Under the pieces are notes generated by a model. That model made no database searches. It worked only from the letters and a program-made list of their open reading frames with translations, and had not been told where the DNA came from. Positions 51,210-60,411 of a stretch of DNA of 64,000 bases are shown piece after piece (positions within the stretch are counted from its first letter, which is position 1; each line of letters starts with the position of its first letter). The stretch lies in NCBI RefSeq assembly GCF_004343305.1, contig NZ_SMAF01000005.1, forward strand, positions 62,001 through 126,000. The letters run 5' to 3'. The position numbers and the translations under genes are program-made. The stretch comes from Pseudofulvimonas gallinarii (GTDB taxonomy: Bacteria > Pseudomonadota > Gammaproteobacteria > Xanthomonadales > UBA2363).

Positions 51210-52547
51210 ATGCGCAGCAAGCATTCCGTTACCTTCCGCCTTTTCCAACCAACGCGCCGCAAGGCCGCCGCAACGGGCCCGCAGTCAACGGCGATGGAGG
51301 CTGGTCGCCGAGGATTCCGGCGCCCGGACGGCGTACGCGCGGTGCTTGCCGTTGCGGCGCTGCTCTGCGCCGGAACGGGTTTCGCATTCGACGGATCCGC
51401 ACCGTCGTCCCATGGCGCCGACCCGTTCGGCGGTGGGCCGGCGACACCGCTGCGCCATGTCGTGCGCATCACCACCGGCACCTTCCACAGCTGCGCCAGC
51501 CTCACTGGCGGCGCCATGCGTTGCTGGGGCGACAACATCTACAGCCAGCTCGGCAACGGCGACAGCTACGAGCAGCCGGTCGCGGTGCCGGTGATCGGTC
51601 TGGCCAGTGGCGTGCAATCGATCAGCGGTGGTGGCAGCCATACCTGCGCGGTCGCCAATGGCGCAGCGCGCTGCTGGGCCTACAACTATTTCGGACAGGT
51701 CGGAGACGGCACCGATACCGACCGCGACATTCCGACGCCGGTGATCGGCCTGGCCAGCGGAACGTCCGCCATCAGTGCCGGCATGAACCACAGTTGCGCG
51801 CTCACCAGCACGGGCGGCGTGAAGTGCTGGGGCGCCAATGGATTCGGCCAGCTCGGCGACGGTACGGACACGAACCGGCTGTCACCGGTGAATGTCAGCG
51901 GCCTCAGCAGCGGCGTGCAGGCGATCAGTGCCGGTGGCGAGCACACCTGTGCGCTGACCACCGCGGGTGGCGTGCGCTGCTGGGGCAACAACGACTACGG
52001 CCAGATCGGCGATGGCAGCACCACGCAGCGCTCGACGCCGGTGAACGTCAGTGGCCTCACCAGCGGCGTGCAGGCGATCAGTGCCGGCCGCTTCCATACC
52101 TGCGCGGTGCTGACCACCGGCGCGGTCCGATGCTGGGGCATCAACGAGGACGGCCAGCTGGGTGACGGAAGCACGATCGACCGCAGCACGCCGGTGAACG
52201 TCTCCGGTTTCAGCACTGGCGGGCACGCCGTTGCCGCCGGCGCCCTCCACACCTGTGCGGTCACCACCGGCGGCGCGGCGCGCTGCTGGGGCTACAACGG
52301 CTGGGGGCAGCTGGGCAATGGCACCACGACGAGCAGCCTGGTACCGGTCAATGTCACCGGCCTGTCGAGCGGCGTGCTCGCCATTGCCGCTGGCGGCTCG
52401 CATTCCTGTGCCGCGGGCACTGACGGCCGCGCCCGCTGCTGGGGCGGCAACGAATATGGCCAGCTCGGTGACGACACCTGGAACGACAGCACCACGCCCG
52501 TGTTCGTCCTGCAGGCGGACGGCATCTTCGCGCATCCGTTCGAATGA
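51210..52547 (+). CDS. Exported seven-repeat RCC1-like protein (copy 2)
   Basis: A paralogue of the preceding RCC1-like gene, 445 residues. A long basic N-region (about 1-40) is followed by a signal peptide (VRAVLAVAALLCAGTGFA, cleavage near residue 60). Seven repeats then carry the same CWG and HTCA pattern, with one blade reading CWA. At DNA level the repeats are about 150 bp long and closely alike, for example the VNVSGLSSGVQAISAGGEH unit. The C-terminus is DGIFAHPFE. The start is set by CACAGGAT 9 nt before the ATG, as in copy 1. Confidence 0.9.
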   Translation: MRSKHSVTFRLFQPTRRKAAATGPQSTAMEAGRRGFRRPDGVRAVLAVAALLCAGTGFAFDGSAPSSHGADPFGGGPATPLRHVVRITTGTFHSCASLTGGAMRCWGDNIYSQLGNGDSYEQPVAVPVIGLASGVQSISGGGSHTCAVANGAARCWAYNYFGQVGDGTDTDRDIPTPVIGLASGTSAISAGMNHSCALTSTGGVKCWGANGFGQLGDGTDTNRLSPVNVSGLSSGVQAISAGGEHTCALTTAGGVRCWGNNDYGQIGDGSTTQRSTPVNVSGLTSGVQAISAGRFHTCAVLTTGAVRCWGINEDGQLGDGSTIDRSTPVNVSGFSTGGHAVAAGALHTCAVTTGGAARCWGYNGWGQLGNGTTTSSLVPVNVTGLSSGVLAIAAGGSHSCAAGTDGRARCWGGNEYGQLGDDTWNDSTTPVFVLQADGIFAHPFE

Positions 52548-52575
52548 CGCCGGTCACGCGCTGCGTTACCGGCGT
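52547..52575. terminator. Hairpin between convergent RCC1 copy 2 and dioxygenase
   Basis: ACGCCGGT (52547-52554) and ACCGGCGT (52568-52575) pair over 8 bp around a 13-base loop, beginning at the last base of the RCC1 stop codon. It could act for both converging genes. There is no T-run. Confidence 0.45.
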
Positions 52576-52623
52576 CCCGGGGGCGATGTCCTGGCCGGAC
52601 GTCGCCGGATCGGATCAGGCGGA

Positions 52624-53565
52624 TCAGATCAGGCGGATCTCGCGCAGGCGCTCGAGCAGGTAGTCGTGCGCAGTGATCGGCTGCGGATAGCGGTCCGGAT
52701 TGTCCGGCGTGATGCATGACGGCAGCGTCTCGATCAGGAAATCCGGATTCGGGTGCAGGAAGAAGGGAATCGAATAGCGCGGTTTGCGGGCGGCGTCGCC
52801 CTTCGGGTTCACCACGCGGTGGGTGGTTGACGGATACACGTGGTTGGTCAGGCGCTGCAGCATGTCGCCGATGTTGACGACGATGGCGTCGCCCTGCGTG
52901 GTGATCGGCAGCCACTTGCCATCCTTGCCCAGCAGTTCCAGGCCGGCGGCGCTGGCACCGATCAGCAGGGTGATGAAGTTGATGTCCTCGTGCGCGCCGG
53001 CGCGCACGTTCGGCACGTCCTCGGTCTCGATCGGCGGATAGTGGATCGGCCGCAGAATGGAATTGCCGAAATTGATCTTGTCGTCGAACCAGTTTTCCGG
53101 CAGGCCGATGTACAGCGCCAGCGCACGCAACACGCGCGCCCCCAGCTGGTCCAGGGCCTCGTAGAGGCCGTAGCCGAATTCACGGAAGCCCTCGACCTCG
53201 GTCGGCCACAGGTTCGGCGGCATGACGTCGGCATACTTCGAATCCCGCGGAATCTCGCGACCGATGTGCCAGAACTCCTTCAGGTCCGGATGCTGCGAAT
53301 CCTTCGCGGTCTCGACCTTGAACGGCGTGTAGCCACGCGCGCCACCACCACCGGGTACGTGGTACTGCATCTTGACGTCGGTGGGCAGGGCGAAGAAGCG
53401 CTGGAACACGTCATAGACACCGTCCAGCAGCCCTGCCGACAGCCCATGGCCGCTGATGCCGCAGAAACCGAACTGTTCGTAGGCCTGGCCCAGCTCGCGC
53501 ACGAAGTTGTCGCGGTCGGTGTCAAAGCGGCGGATGTCCAGGGTGGGGACGTAGGCGGTGCTCAT
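52624..53565 (-). CDS. Isopenicillin N synthase-family 2-oxoglutarate/Fe(II) dioxygenase
   Basis: The 313-residue enzyme has the N-terminal domain LGQAYEQFGFCGISGHGL and a double-stranded beta-helix core. The iron ligands are His and Asp in AGAHEDINFITLL and the distal His in YPSTTHRVVNP; RYSIPFFLHPNPD carries the Arg-x-Ser that binds 2-oxoglutarate. The substrate is unknown. The family includes widespread bacterial oxidases beyond antibiotic synthesis. It lies 11 bp downstream of glmM on the same strand, so they are probably cotranscribed. Confidence 0.92.
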   Translation of the reverse strand: MSTAYVPTLDIRRFDTDRDNFVRELGQAYEQFGFCGISGHGLSAGLLDGVYDVFQRFFALPTDVKMQYHVPGGGGARGYTPFKVETAKDSQHPDLKEFWHIGREIPRDSKYADVMPPNLWPTEVEGFREFGYGLYEALDQLGARVLRALALYIGLPENWFDDKINFGNSILRPIHYPPIETEDVPNVRAGAHEDINFITLLIGASAAGLELLGKDGKWLPITTQGDAIVVNIGDMLQRLTNHVYPSTTHRVVNPKGDAARKPRYSIPFFLHPNPDFLIETLPSCITPDNPDRYPQPITAHDYLLERLREIRLI

Positions 53566-53576
53566 TGGAACGGTCC

Positions 53577-54917
53577 TCAGACAGCGGATTCGACGGCGGC
53601 CGCCAGCTCGGCGACCGCGGATTGGACGACGGCCGCGTCTTCGGCCTCGATGGTGACGCGGATGACCGGCTCGGTGCCGGACGGGCGCAGCACGACGCGG
53701 CCCAGCCCATCCAGGCGCGCCTCGACATGGCGACGGACGGCCTGTACGAGTTCCGATTCGACGATGGCGCGCGCGTTGCCGCTGACCGGCACGTTGACGG
53801 TGGTCTGTGGATAGCGACGCCAGCCGGCGCACGCCTGCGCCAGCGTCTGCCCACTGTCGGCCAGTGCTTCCAGCACCGCAAGCGCCGACACCAGCGCGTC
53901 GCCGGTGCTGGCACGGTCCAGGCACAGGATGTGGCCCGACGCTTCACCGCCCAGCCGTCCGCCGCGCTCCACCAGCATGCGATGGACGTAGCGATCGCCG
54001 ACCTGGGCGCGCAGGAACCCGATGCCCGCGCCGGCGAACGCCTGCTCCAGGCCGTAGTTGCTCATCAGCGTGCCGACGACCGGGCCGGTCAGGGTGCCGG
54101 CCTGGCGCCACTGCTTCGCCAGGATGTAGAGGATGTCGTCGCCATCGACGAGATGGCCATCGGCATCGACCATCTGCACACGGTCACCGTCGCCGTCGAA
54201 GGCGATGCCGAGGTCGGCGCCTTCGGCAAGGACCTTTTCGATCAACGCCTGCGGTCGCGTCGAGCCGACTTCGCGGTTGATGTTCAGGCCATCCGGCGCG
54301 TCGCCGAGGGTGACCAGCGTGGCGCCCAGCTCGCGCAGCACGCGCGGACCGGCGACGTAGTTCGCGCCATGCGCGCAGTCCAGCACGATGCGCAGCCCGC
54401 GCAGGCTCAGGTCGTCACGGACCGAACGCTTGACGAATTCGCAGTAGCGGCCGACCGCATCATCGACGCGGCGCGCACGACCCAGCCGTTCCGAATCCAC
54501 CGTCGTGAACGGCTGGTCCAGTTCCGCCTCGATGGCCGTCTCGACCTCGTCCGGCAGCTTCTCGCCGGCAGCGGAAAAGAACTTCACGCCGTTGTCGTAG
54601 AACGGGTTGTGCGAGGCCGAAATCACGATGCCGGCATCGGCGCGCAGCGACTGCGTGAGGTAGGCCACCGCCGGCGTCGGCACCGGACCGAGCAGGCGCA
54701 CGTCGGCCCCGGCTGCCACCAGGCCGGCTTCCAGCGCCGATTCGAACATGTAGCCGGAAATGCGCGTGTCCTTGCCGATCACGAAGACCGGCGAGCCGCC
54801 CCCGCGCGCGAGCACGCGACCGGCGGCCCAACCCAGCTTGAGCATGAACTCGGCGGTGACCGGCCACTTGCCGACGCGGCCGCGTATGCCGTCGGTGCCG
54901 AAATAACGTCGTGTCAT
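53577..54917 (-). CDS. glmM: Phosphoglucosamine mutase
   Basis: GlmM interconverts glucosamine-6- and glucosamine-1-phosphate for peptidoglycan and LPS. The 446-residue protein (445 in E. coli) starts [17 protein letters not shown]. The phosphoserine loop is [16 protein letters not shown], the metal loop [14 protein letters not shown] and the sugar loop [12 protein letters not shown]. The C-terminal phosphate-binding [14 protein letters not shown] completes the set. The ATG at 54917 is used because the conserved start is immediate; a longer frame upstream has no similarity. Confidence 0.97.
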   Translation of the reverse strand: MTRRYFGTDGIRGRVGKWPVTAEFMLKLGWAAGRVLARGGGSPVFVIGKDTRISGYMFESALEAGLVAAGADVRLLGPVPTPAVAYLTQSLRADAGIVISASHNPFYDNGVKFFSAAGEKLPDEVETAIEAELDQPFTTVDSERLGRARRVDDAVGRYCEFVKRSVRDDLSLRGLRIVLDCAHGANYVAGPRVLRELGATLVTLGDAPDGLNINREVGSTRPQALIEKVLAEGADLGIAFDGDGDRVQMVDADGHLVDGDDILYILAKQWRQAGTLTGPVVGTLMSNYGLEQAFAGAGIGFLRAQVGDRYVHRMLVERGGRLGGEASGHILCLDRASTGDALVSALAVLEALADSGQTLAQACAGWRRYPQTTVNVPVSGNARAIVESELVQAVRRHVEARLDGLGRVVLRPSGTEPVIRVTIEAEDAAVVQSAVAELAAAVESAV

Positions 54918-54963
54918 GGCGGCAATGGTAGTGCCAGCGCCCGTCGGGCAGGGAGTACCGTGG

Positions 54964-54977
54964 TTGACCCATGTCAA
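54964..54977. promoter_or_regulatory. ANR/FNR-like palindrome upstream of glmM
   Basis: TTGAC-CCAT-GTCAA is 8 of 10 to the FNR/ANR consensus and lies 47 bp before glmM and about 215 bp before tRNA-Lys. Neither direction has a -10 element 22 bp away, unlike the three strong sites. It may be a chance match. Confidence 0.25.
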
Positions 54978-55109
54978 GCCGGCGCTCACCTGTCAGGCAC
55001 GCCGGATGGACGGATCGCGGCGCCGGCGCCCTGCCCTAGCTGCGATCGCTGGTCGACGACGACGTTCACGGGCCATCGTGCAAGGGTTCGTCGCCGGGGC
55101 GTTATCGGC

Positions 55110-55115
55110 TACAAT
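55110..55115 (+). promoter_or_regulatory. -10 element of the tRNA-Lys promoter (TACAAT)
   Basis: GGCTACAAT lies about 77 bp before the tRNA and would give a leader of about 70 nt. No clear -35 hexamer is at 16-18 bp. The same string form is seen before epmB. Confidence 0.45.
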
Positions 55116-55191
55116 CGCGCCCCTGTTCCCGGCGGCGGCCCGCACGCGGCCAGCGCGATTCTCTTCCGCCACGCCCGGAACGTCACCCGAT

Positions 55192-55267
55192 GGGCCGTTA
55201 GCTCAGCCGGTAGAGCAGTGGACTTTTAATCCATTGGTCGTTGGTTCGAATCCAACACGGCCCACCA
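55192..55267 (+). tRNA. tRNA-Lys (anticodon UUU)
   Basis: The 76-nt sequence folds as a cloverleaf. The acceptor stem GGGCCGT pairs with ACGGCCC, the D arm has GCTC/GAGC, the anticodon stem GTGGA/TCCAT encloses CTTTTAA with anticodon TTT (55225-55227), and the T arm contains GGTTCGAATCC. CCA is encoded. It is nearly identical in pattern to E. coli tRNA-Lys. A terminator follows at 55302. Confidence 0.98.
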
Positions 55268-55301
55268 TATGACGTTCCAGCCGATTCCATCGAGGTCCGT
55301 G

Positions 55302-55326
55302 AAGCGCGCTGGAAAGCGGGCTTTTT
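55302..55326 (+). terminator. Rho-independent terminator after tRNA-Lys
   Basis: AAGCGCGCT and AGCGGGCTT form a nine-pair stem with one G-G mismatch around a GGAA loop, followed by TTTTT (55322-55326), 35 nt after the tRNA. It is the only hairpin in the window with a proper T-run. Confidence 0.75.
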
Positions 55327-56004
55327 CGTGGCCGTCCGTGCCGATGCGTTCCAATGCGGCCCGTTCGATTCCAGGCGCGACGAGGTCGGCCAGTCAAAGG
55401 CACAGCGTGTCGATGCGGGGCACGTAACGGTTGGGCCGGCCAACCTCTGTCTGTCACGCCGCTCACGCCCTGGACGTCGCGACGAGCCGATCAGGCTCCT
55501 GACCTCACGCGGCATGTTTCATTGGCGGCAGGCCCGCCATCCCTGATGGTCCGGAATCATGCAGCCCGGCACCTTGGCACGATCCAGGTTCACCGAACGC
55601 CAAACCGCTGCTGGGACATACGGTGTGGCCGCAACTCATCCGCGGATCGGCGGCCCATGACTGCGGCCGTCTTCCTCGCATCGCACCGGACCCGGATACC
55701 GCCGGGTCATGATCACGACCCGATCATGATTCACTCATTATTGGATTACGCCGCATTTCATCACAGCGCTGAAATGGCGCGAATCGCGCCATCCACTCCG
55801 GCATGGCGGACGCCGTCGTTCGCCCATGCAACACGCTGATCCAGTGGGAATTGCGCCTGCTGCGCTCCCTTCGTTCTCCGGCATCCGTGTCTCGTCCTGC
55901 AGACCCGGAAACAGCAATCCGATACGCCGCCGCCTGTATTGCTGTTCAACACGGCACCCCTAGAATCCAGCCGTCGTCAAGAGCGATACAGGGGAAGCAG
56001 CTCG
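55327..56004. other. Intergenic region with interrupted palindrome and promoter
   Basis: No gene is supported between the tRNA terminator and 56005. At 55707-55729 TCATGATC and GATCATGA form an 8-bp inverted repeat with a 7-bp spacer, a possible operator. Around 55725-55760 the DNA is AT-rich. Confidence 0.45.
55939..55966 (+). promoter_or_regulatory. Sigma70 promoter of the delta-60 repeat gene
   Basis: TTGCTG (55939-55944) and TAGAAT (55961-55966, 5 of 6) are spaced 16 bp, giving a start near 55973 and a 32-nt leader with GGGGAAG as ribosome site. Confidence 0.5.
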
Positions 56005-57366
56005 ATGAACACCTCACATCTGGTGATGGCCATGTCCATGCTCGCCGCCAATGCATCGGCCGCAGGCGCGACACGCAACGGCGACCTGGACCCCAATTTC
56101 GCCGATGGCGGCATCCGGATGCTGGACACAACCATCATCTCGGCCTTCCAGCCCGCCTTCGAACGGCTGCCGGATGGCACCCTGGTTGTCGGTGCACGCA
56201 TGATGGTCCCGGAAGGTGGCAGCCGGTACACCGTGGCCAGGCTCGACAGCAATGGCCATCTGCAGACAGGCTTTGGCCACGGTGGACTTGCCAGGTTCGA
56301 CCTCGGCCCGGCCGTGAGCGAGGACGAACTGGCCACCATGAAAGTGGCGCCTGACGGCCGCATCGTGGCCTACGGAATGGCTTACACCGGCCGGTTCGAA
56401 CTGGCCATCGCCCGCCTGGAGGCCGACGGCACGCCCGACGTCGCCTTTGGCACCGATGGACTCAGCCTGCTCTATTCCGGCGCCTATCCCGAACCGGGCA
56501 GTGTGGCCGTGCTCGACAACCGCAAGATCCTGGTCACCTGGAGCCAGCTTGGTCCGGATGGCGACACGTTGATGGCCGCCCGCCTGCATTCCGATGGCGA
56601 GCTGGACATGTCCTTCGGACAGGCCGGCGTGGCGACTGTCGAATTCGGTGACGCCGCATTCCATTACTTCGAAAGAGCCAAAGGCATCGCGATAGACAGC
56701 CACGGCCGGATTCTCGTCGGTGCCGAGATCCAGCAGGCGGGGGGCGTCAATTTCGGCGTCGCGCGCCTGCTTGCCGATGGCCAGCAGGATCACACATTCG
56801 CCAACAAAGGCTACCAGCTCATCGACTTCGACCTCGGGCCTACTTCCGTTGCGAGGATGTACGGCGTGACGCCGGGAGTCGAAGACTCCATCACCCTGAT
56901 GGGTGGGGTTTCAGGCTCGCCGGCAGGACGCATTGCCTTGGTCCATCTGCAGGCGGATGGCTGGCCCTTGCCGGGCTTCGGCGATGGCTTGGGTCGGCTG
57001 GAGATTCCTGTCTTCGCGCCGGATGCCTACATGTCCACGGTGGCCGCCATGGGCGGTCAGTGGCACAACGGCCACCTCCTGCTGGCGGGATTCGGCTATG
57101 TCCACAAGAATGGAGAAAGACTGCCCTCTACCCTGCTCGCACAGCTGGATGCACGCGGCAACCTCGACCGGGCGTTCGGCGTGGACGGCCAACGGGTGCT
57201 GGCTGTGGAAACGGAACGCGGGCCGATCCATCCGACCGGGGTCCTCGTCGCCGGCGGCCGCGCCCTGCTTCCTTCGGCAACCAGCATGTATGACCCTTCA
57301 GGAGCGGTGGGCGTCCAGGCCATCATCCTGGACGTGCTCTTCGCCGATGGCCACGAGACCGACTGA
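56005..57366 (+). CDS. Exported delta-60 repeat protein
   Basis: The 453-residue protein starts with a short signal peptide (SHLVMAMSMLAANASA). It consists of repeats of about 55-60 residues bearing L/PD-x2-FG-x2-G, for example GDLDPNFADGGI, GTPDVAFGTDGL, GELDMSFGQAGV, GQQDHTFANKGY and GNLDRAFGVDGQ. This is the delta-60 repeat, which likely folds as a beta-propeller with unknown ligand. The C-terminus ILDVLFADGHETD resembles the IF-x2-GFE tails of the two RCC1-like proteins. The start at 56005 has GGGGAAG at about 7 nt. Confidence 0.85.
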   Translation: MNTSHLVMAMSMLAANASAAGATRNGDLDPNFADGGIRMLDTTIISAFQPAFERLPDGTLVVGARMMVPEGGSRYTVARLDSNGHLQTGFGHGGLARFDLGPAVSEDELATMKVAPDGRIVAYGMAYTGRFELAIARLEADGTPDVAFGTDGLSLLYSGAYPEPGSVAVLDNRKILVTWSQLGPDGDTLMAARLHSDGELDMSFGQAGVATVEFGDAAFHYFERAKGIAIDSHGRILVGAEIQQAGGVNFGVARLLADGQQDHTFANKGYQLIDFDLGPTSVARMYGVTPGVEDSITLMGGVSGSPAGRIALVHLQADGWPLPGFGDGLGRLEIPVFAPDAYMSTVAAMGGQWHNGHLLLAGFGYVHKNGERLPSTLLAQLDARGNLDRAFGVDGQRVLAVETERGPIHPTGVLVAGGRALLPSATSMYDPSGAVGVQAIILDVLFADGHETD

Positions 57367-58035
57367 GGTACCGGACCGTCGCTGCCGCCGCAAGCCCATC
57401 GTGGAGCGACGGCTCCCGGCTGTTGGGTTTCCCGATGATCGGCCGTCGGTTGCCGCCAGCGGCAGGTTGGACTTGAAGAAGCGCCCTACTCCAGGCAGGA
57501 CCACGGTTTTCCGTGCATAGCAGAATCAGTGTGGCCGATCAGGGAGCCTGTCGTCGCCACGACGTCGTTGAGGCGTCGTGGACGTTGTCCCGAAGCCGGT
57601 CCGATGGCAACGGCTTGTCCCACGCCATTCTGCTGCAGCAGTTGACTGCGGGAAATCACGGCTGACGAGGACGCCGGCGACGCGGATGCTCAAGAACGAG
57701 GCCATGACGGGGGCGCGGCGGACATGCGCCGGGCACGCCGACCTGTTGCGAGCGGCCGTGTTGCATTGTTGACAACGCCACGGACAAACGGCGAGCCGGC
57801 AGTCGTGCGCTTGAGCCCCTGCGCCTTCCGCCACCTGGGCGCGCCCGGTCCGCGGTCGAATTCCGCCAGAGAATCCCGGCACGGGCGCCGCGGCACCCCG
57901 CCATGGATTTCAGTCCCGCCTTGAAATCGCTACCTGGTGTATCGCAACCCGAAGGTCGCCACGGGATCGCCACCTCCTGCAGTTGGGGTAATGTTGCCAA
58001 CCGGGCGCGAGCCCATCTGCCAGGGAGCCATCGTG
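57367..58035. other. 669-bp gap before the M50 protease gene
   Basis: I find no gene with a ribosome site or protein-like composition on either strand, no clear terminator and no repeat. The protease frame stays open back to 57937 but conserved sequence begins only after 58036. Confidence 0.5.
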
Positions 58036-60270
58036 ATGGGGTTTGTCTCGCTGCTGGGCGTTGTCGCGCTGATCGCGGGAGTGGTGGTGGTACAGATGCT
58101 GCGCTCGGCACTGGCGTCGCCCTTCCCGGCGCGGGCGAGGTTGGCAGGAGTGATGCGGATGCAGCCACCCGCGTCGTTCGTGTCGCTGTTCGGGGATAGC
58201 GAGGCTTTGCTGGCGCCCCTGGGCTTCTCGCCGCTGGGCTGGGTGGTGGTGCAGCGGGAACCGGAAGGAACACCCGGTCCGCGCATGATGCGGCTGTATC
58301 TGAGCGAGGACCGCACCGTACTGGCGGAGGTGATCGCGTCCTTCTCCGCGCACGAACCCCACCACTGTCGCATCCACTTCGCCAGCCAGACCGGTGGAGG
58401 CCGGCTTCTGTTCACCGCACCGTGGATGCTGCAACCCCTTTCCGCCGGCCCGGACATCTGCATCACGCAGCTGGTGAACGAACCGTCGCTGGACGCGCGG
58501 CTGCGGGCGCATCACGAACTGCTGCGTTCCCAGGCCGGAACGATGCCGCCATGGACCGACCTGGCGGCCACGGTCGCCCGCCTGCAGGATTACGAGGAAG
58601 CGGTGCTGGCCAGCGGGTTGAAACGCGGGGAACTCAAGCCGCACGCGGACGGGGGTTTGAGATTGAGCCTGCGACGGGCACTGTCGCTGCTCGGCTCGGT
58701 GACCGCTTCGGCCGGCCAGGCAAAGGCGCCCGACAACGACGGAACCGTCCCGATCGCGCGGTCGGTGAGCTACTGGCGTCACCAGCGCGAGCTTGAACGC
58801 CACTCGCCACGGTCGATCGTGCAGTGGGGCTTTTTCCTGCTCAGTGCGCTGGGGTTCGCAGCACTGGGCGCCTGGTTCTGGTCCCCCGGCTTCGCGCTAC
58901 TGCTGCTGGCGGTGATCGCGTTCCATGAAGCCGGGCACTGGATGGCGATGCGCGCCTTCGGCTATCGCAATGTGCAGATGCTGATGCTGCCGATGGTCGG
59001 CGGCGTGACGATCGGACACGAACAGTCACCCTCGGCGCCTGCGCGCGCCTGGGTCAGCCTGCTCGGACCACTGCCGGGCGTGGTGCTGGGATGCCTGCTG
59101 TTGCTCACCGGATCGACGATGGCCGACGGCTGGGTGTTGCTGTCGGGCCTGGTGCTGCTGGCGATCAACCTGTTCAACCTGTTGCCGATCCTGCCGCTGG
59201 ACGGCGGCCATCTGCTGCACCTGCTGCTGCCGGAACGCGCGATCAGCGTGCGCAAGGTCTTCGACATACTCGCCATTGCCGCGCTGGCGGCCCTGGCCTG
59301 GCAGCTGGATGCCTGGTGGCTGTTGTTGCTGGCACTGGTGCCCTACGGCAACCTGCGCAACGCGACGCGCGACCATCGCCTTCTGAGTGCACTGCGCCAG
59401 GCGCGCACCGATACGCCGCCGCGCAGCGAAGCCGCGGAAATGGAGCAGGCATTGACCGTTGTGCGCGACGATGCCGCCGCGCCGCCCGCGTTGACTGCAC
59501 AGTTTTCGCTGGCCGAGCAGGCGTTGACGCAGGCCCGCGCAGTGCCGATGTCGCGGCGCAATGTGGTGCTGATCACCACGCTGTGGATCGGCAGCTTCGT
59601 GGCGGCCGCAGCCATTCCGATGGTGCGCGACGTCGTGACGGCCTTCGTGGCACCGTCGCACTCCACACCGGCGCTCCAGTACGGGTACGCCAAGGCGACC
59701 GCCGAAGCCAGACAGCTGTCGAACGACGCGTTGCTGTCCAGCCTCATCGCGAAGCTCGGAGAGGGAGAAACCCGGGAATCGGGAACGTCAGCCGCCGTCA
59801 TGGCTGATCTGGCGGGGCTGGAGCGCGAAGTCGGCCACGGCCTGCATCCGCTCTGGCACCAACTGTTGCTCTCCGGGGATGCCGCAATGCTGCGCGAGCA
59901 CCTGGGGATTCTTCCCGCCGGAGACTTGCACGCATTGGCAGGACGTCCAGACTGCCTTGCCCAGCTCACGTCGCACGCGCCCTCCTCGGCATTCGCGAAG
60001 GGCAAGCCGGTGCGATTCCAGACCTTCGACGCCCACACCGGCGCTGCAGGCGAGCGGCTCCTGGACCGCGGGCAGCTGGCAAGCTGGCTGGTACCCGGCG
60101 AATGCCAAGACGAAGGCAGGCTTCGTCTCGTCGAGGTGTCCGATCCCGACTGGCCGATATGGACGCTTTCGCTGGATCCGCCGATCGCAATCCTGCAGGG
60201 CGATCTTCGCGCACACATGGAAGCGTTGCACGCCGTTCTTGGCCTGGAATCCAGCTATCCCGTCGAGTAG
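58036..60270 (+). CDS. M50-family intramembrane metalloprotease with large flanking domains
   Basis: The 744-residue protein has the site-2 protease signature H297-E-A-G-H301 in AFHEAGHWMAM and the second motif LLPILPLDGGH with D389. Together these make the zinc site inside a bundle of about six helices (250-445). An N-terminal soluble part (about 25-240), anchored by one helix, precedes it. A last helix (about 510-530) leads to a C-terminal periplasmic or cytosolic domain of 200 residues with DWPIWTLSLDPPIAILQGD. M50 enzymes cleave membrane-bound regulators. Neither the flanking domains nor a substrate is recognised. The ATG at 58036 has GGGAG before it. Confidence 0.88.
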   Translation: MGFVSLLGVVALIAGVVVVQMLRSALASPFPARARLAGVMRMQPPASFVSLFGDSEALLAPLGFSPLGWVVVQREPEGTPGPRMMRLYLSEDRTVLAEVIASFSAHEPHHCRIHFASQTGGGRLLFTAPWMLQPLSAGPDICITQLVNEPSLDARLRAHHELLRSQAGTMPPWTDLAATVARLQDYEEAVLASGLKRGELKPHADGGLRLSLRRALSLLGSVTASAGQAKAPDNDGTVPIARSVSYWRHQRELERHSPRSIVQWGFFLLSALGFAALGAWFWSPGFALLLLAVIAFHEAGHWMAMRAFGYRNVQMLMLPMVGGVTIGHEQSPSAPARAWVSLLGPLPGVVLGCLLLLTGSTMADGWVLLSGLVLLAINLFNLLPILPLDGGHLLHLLLPERAISVRKVFDILAIAALAALAWQLDAWWLLLLALVPYGNLRNATRDHRLLSALRQARTDTPPRSEAAEMEQALTVVRDDAAAPPALTAQFSLAEQALTQARAVPMSRRNVVLITTLWIGSFVAAAAIPMVRDVVTAFVAPSHSTPALQYGYAKATAEARQLSNDALLSSLIAKLGEGETRESGTSAAVMADLAGLEREVGHGLHPLWHQLLLSGDAAMLREHLGILPAGDLHALAGRPDCLAQLTSHAPSSAFAKGKPVRFQTFDAHTGAAGERLLDRGQLASWLVPGECQDEGRLRLVEVSDPDWPIWTLSLDPPIAILQGDLRAHMEALHAVLGLESSYPVE

Positions 60271-60411
60271 TTCGCAGTGGACACCGGGCAACGCGGATCA
60301 AGGGCGGCCGTCTTGAGAATTCACAGGGCCCACGCGTAGGGGGCGGCGGCGACAACCTGCTGACGCCCTGCAGTCGCGGCGGCGCGCAATGAGCTTTGGA
60401 AGGCGCCTGCC

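Noticed and set aside
54964-54977. Fourth ANR promoter controlling glmM or tRNA-Lys
   Set aside because: The palindrome is there, but no -10 element lies 22 bp away on either strand, so it lacks the arrangement of the other three.
55192-55267. tRNA-Lys as an integration site of a genomic island
   Set aside because: No copy of the tRNA 3' end and no integrase gene are visible within the following 9 kb.
55203-55466. Minus-strand open frame ending in GFEPTTNGLKVHCSTG
   Set aside because: It lies antisense to tRNA-Lys; this peptide pattern is the usual spurious translation of a tRNA gene on the opposite strand.
57526-57882. 118-codon minus-strand frame in the gap before the M50 gene
   Set aside because: No ribosome site, Arg/Cys-rich random-looking translation, and overlapping frames of similar length on both strands.
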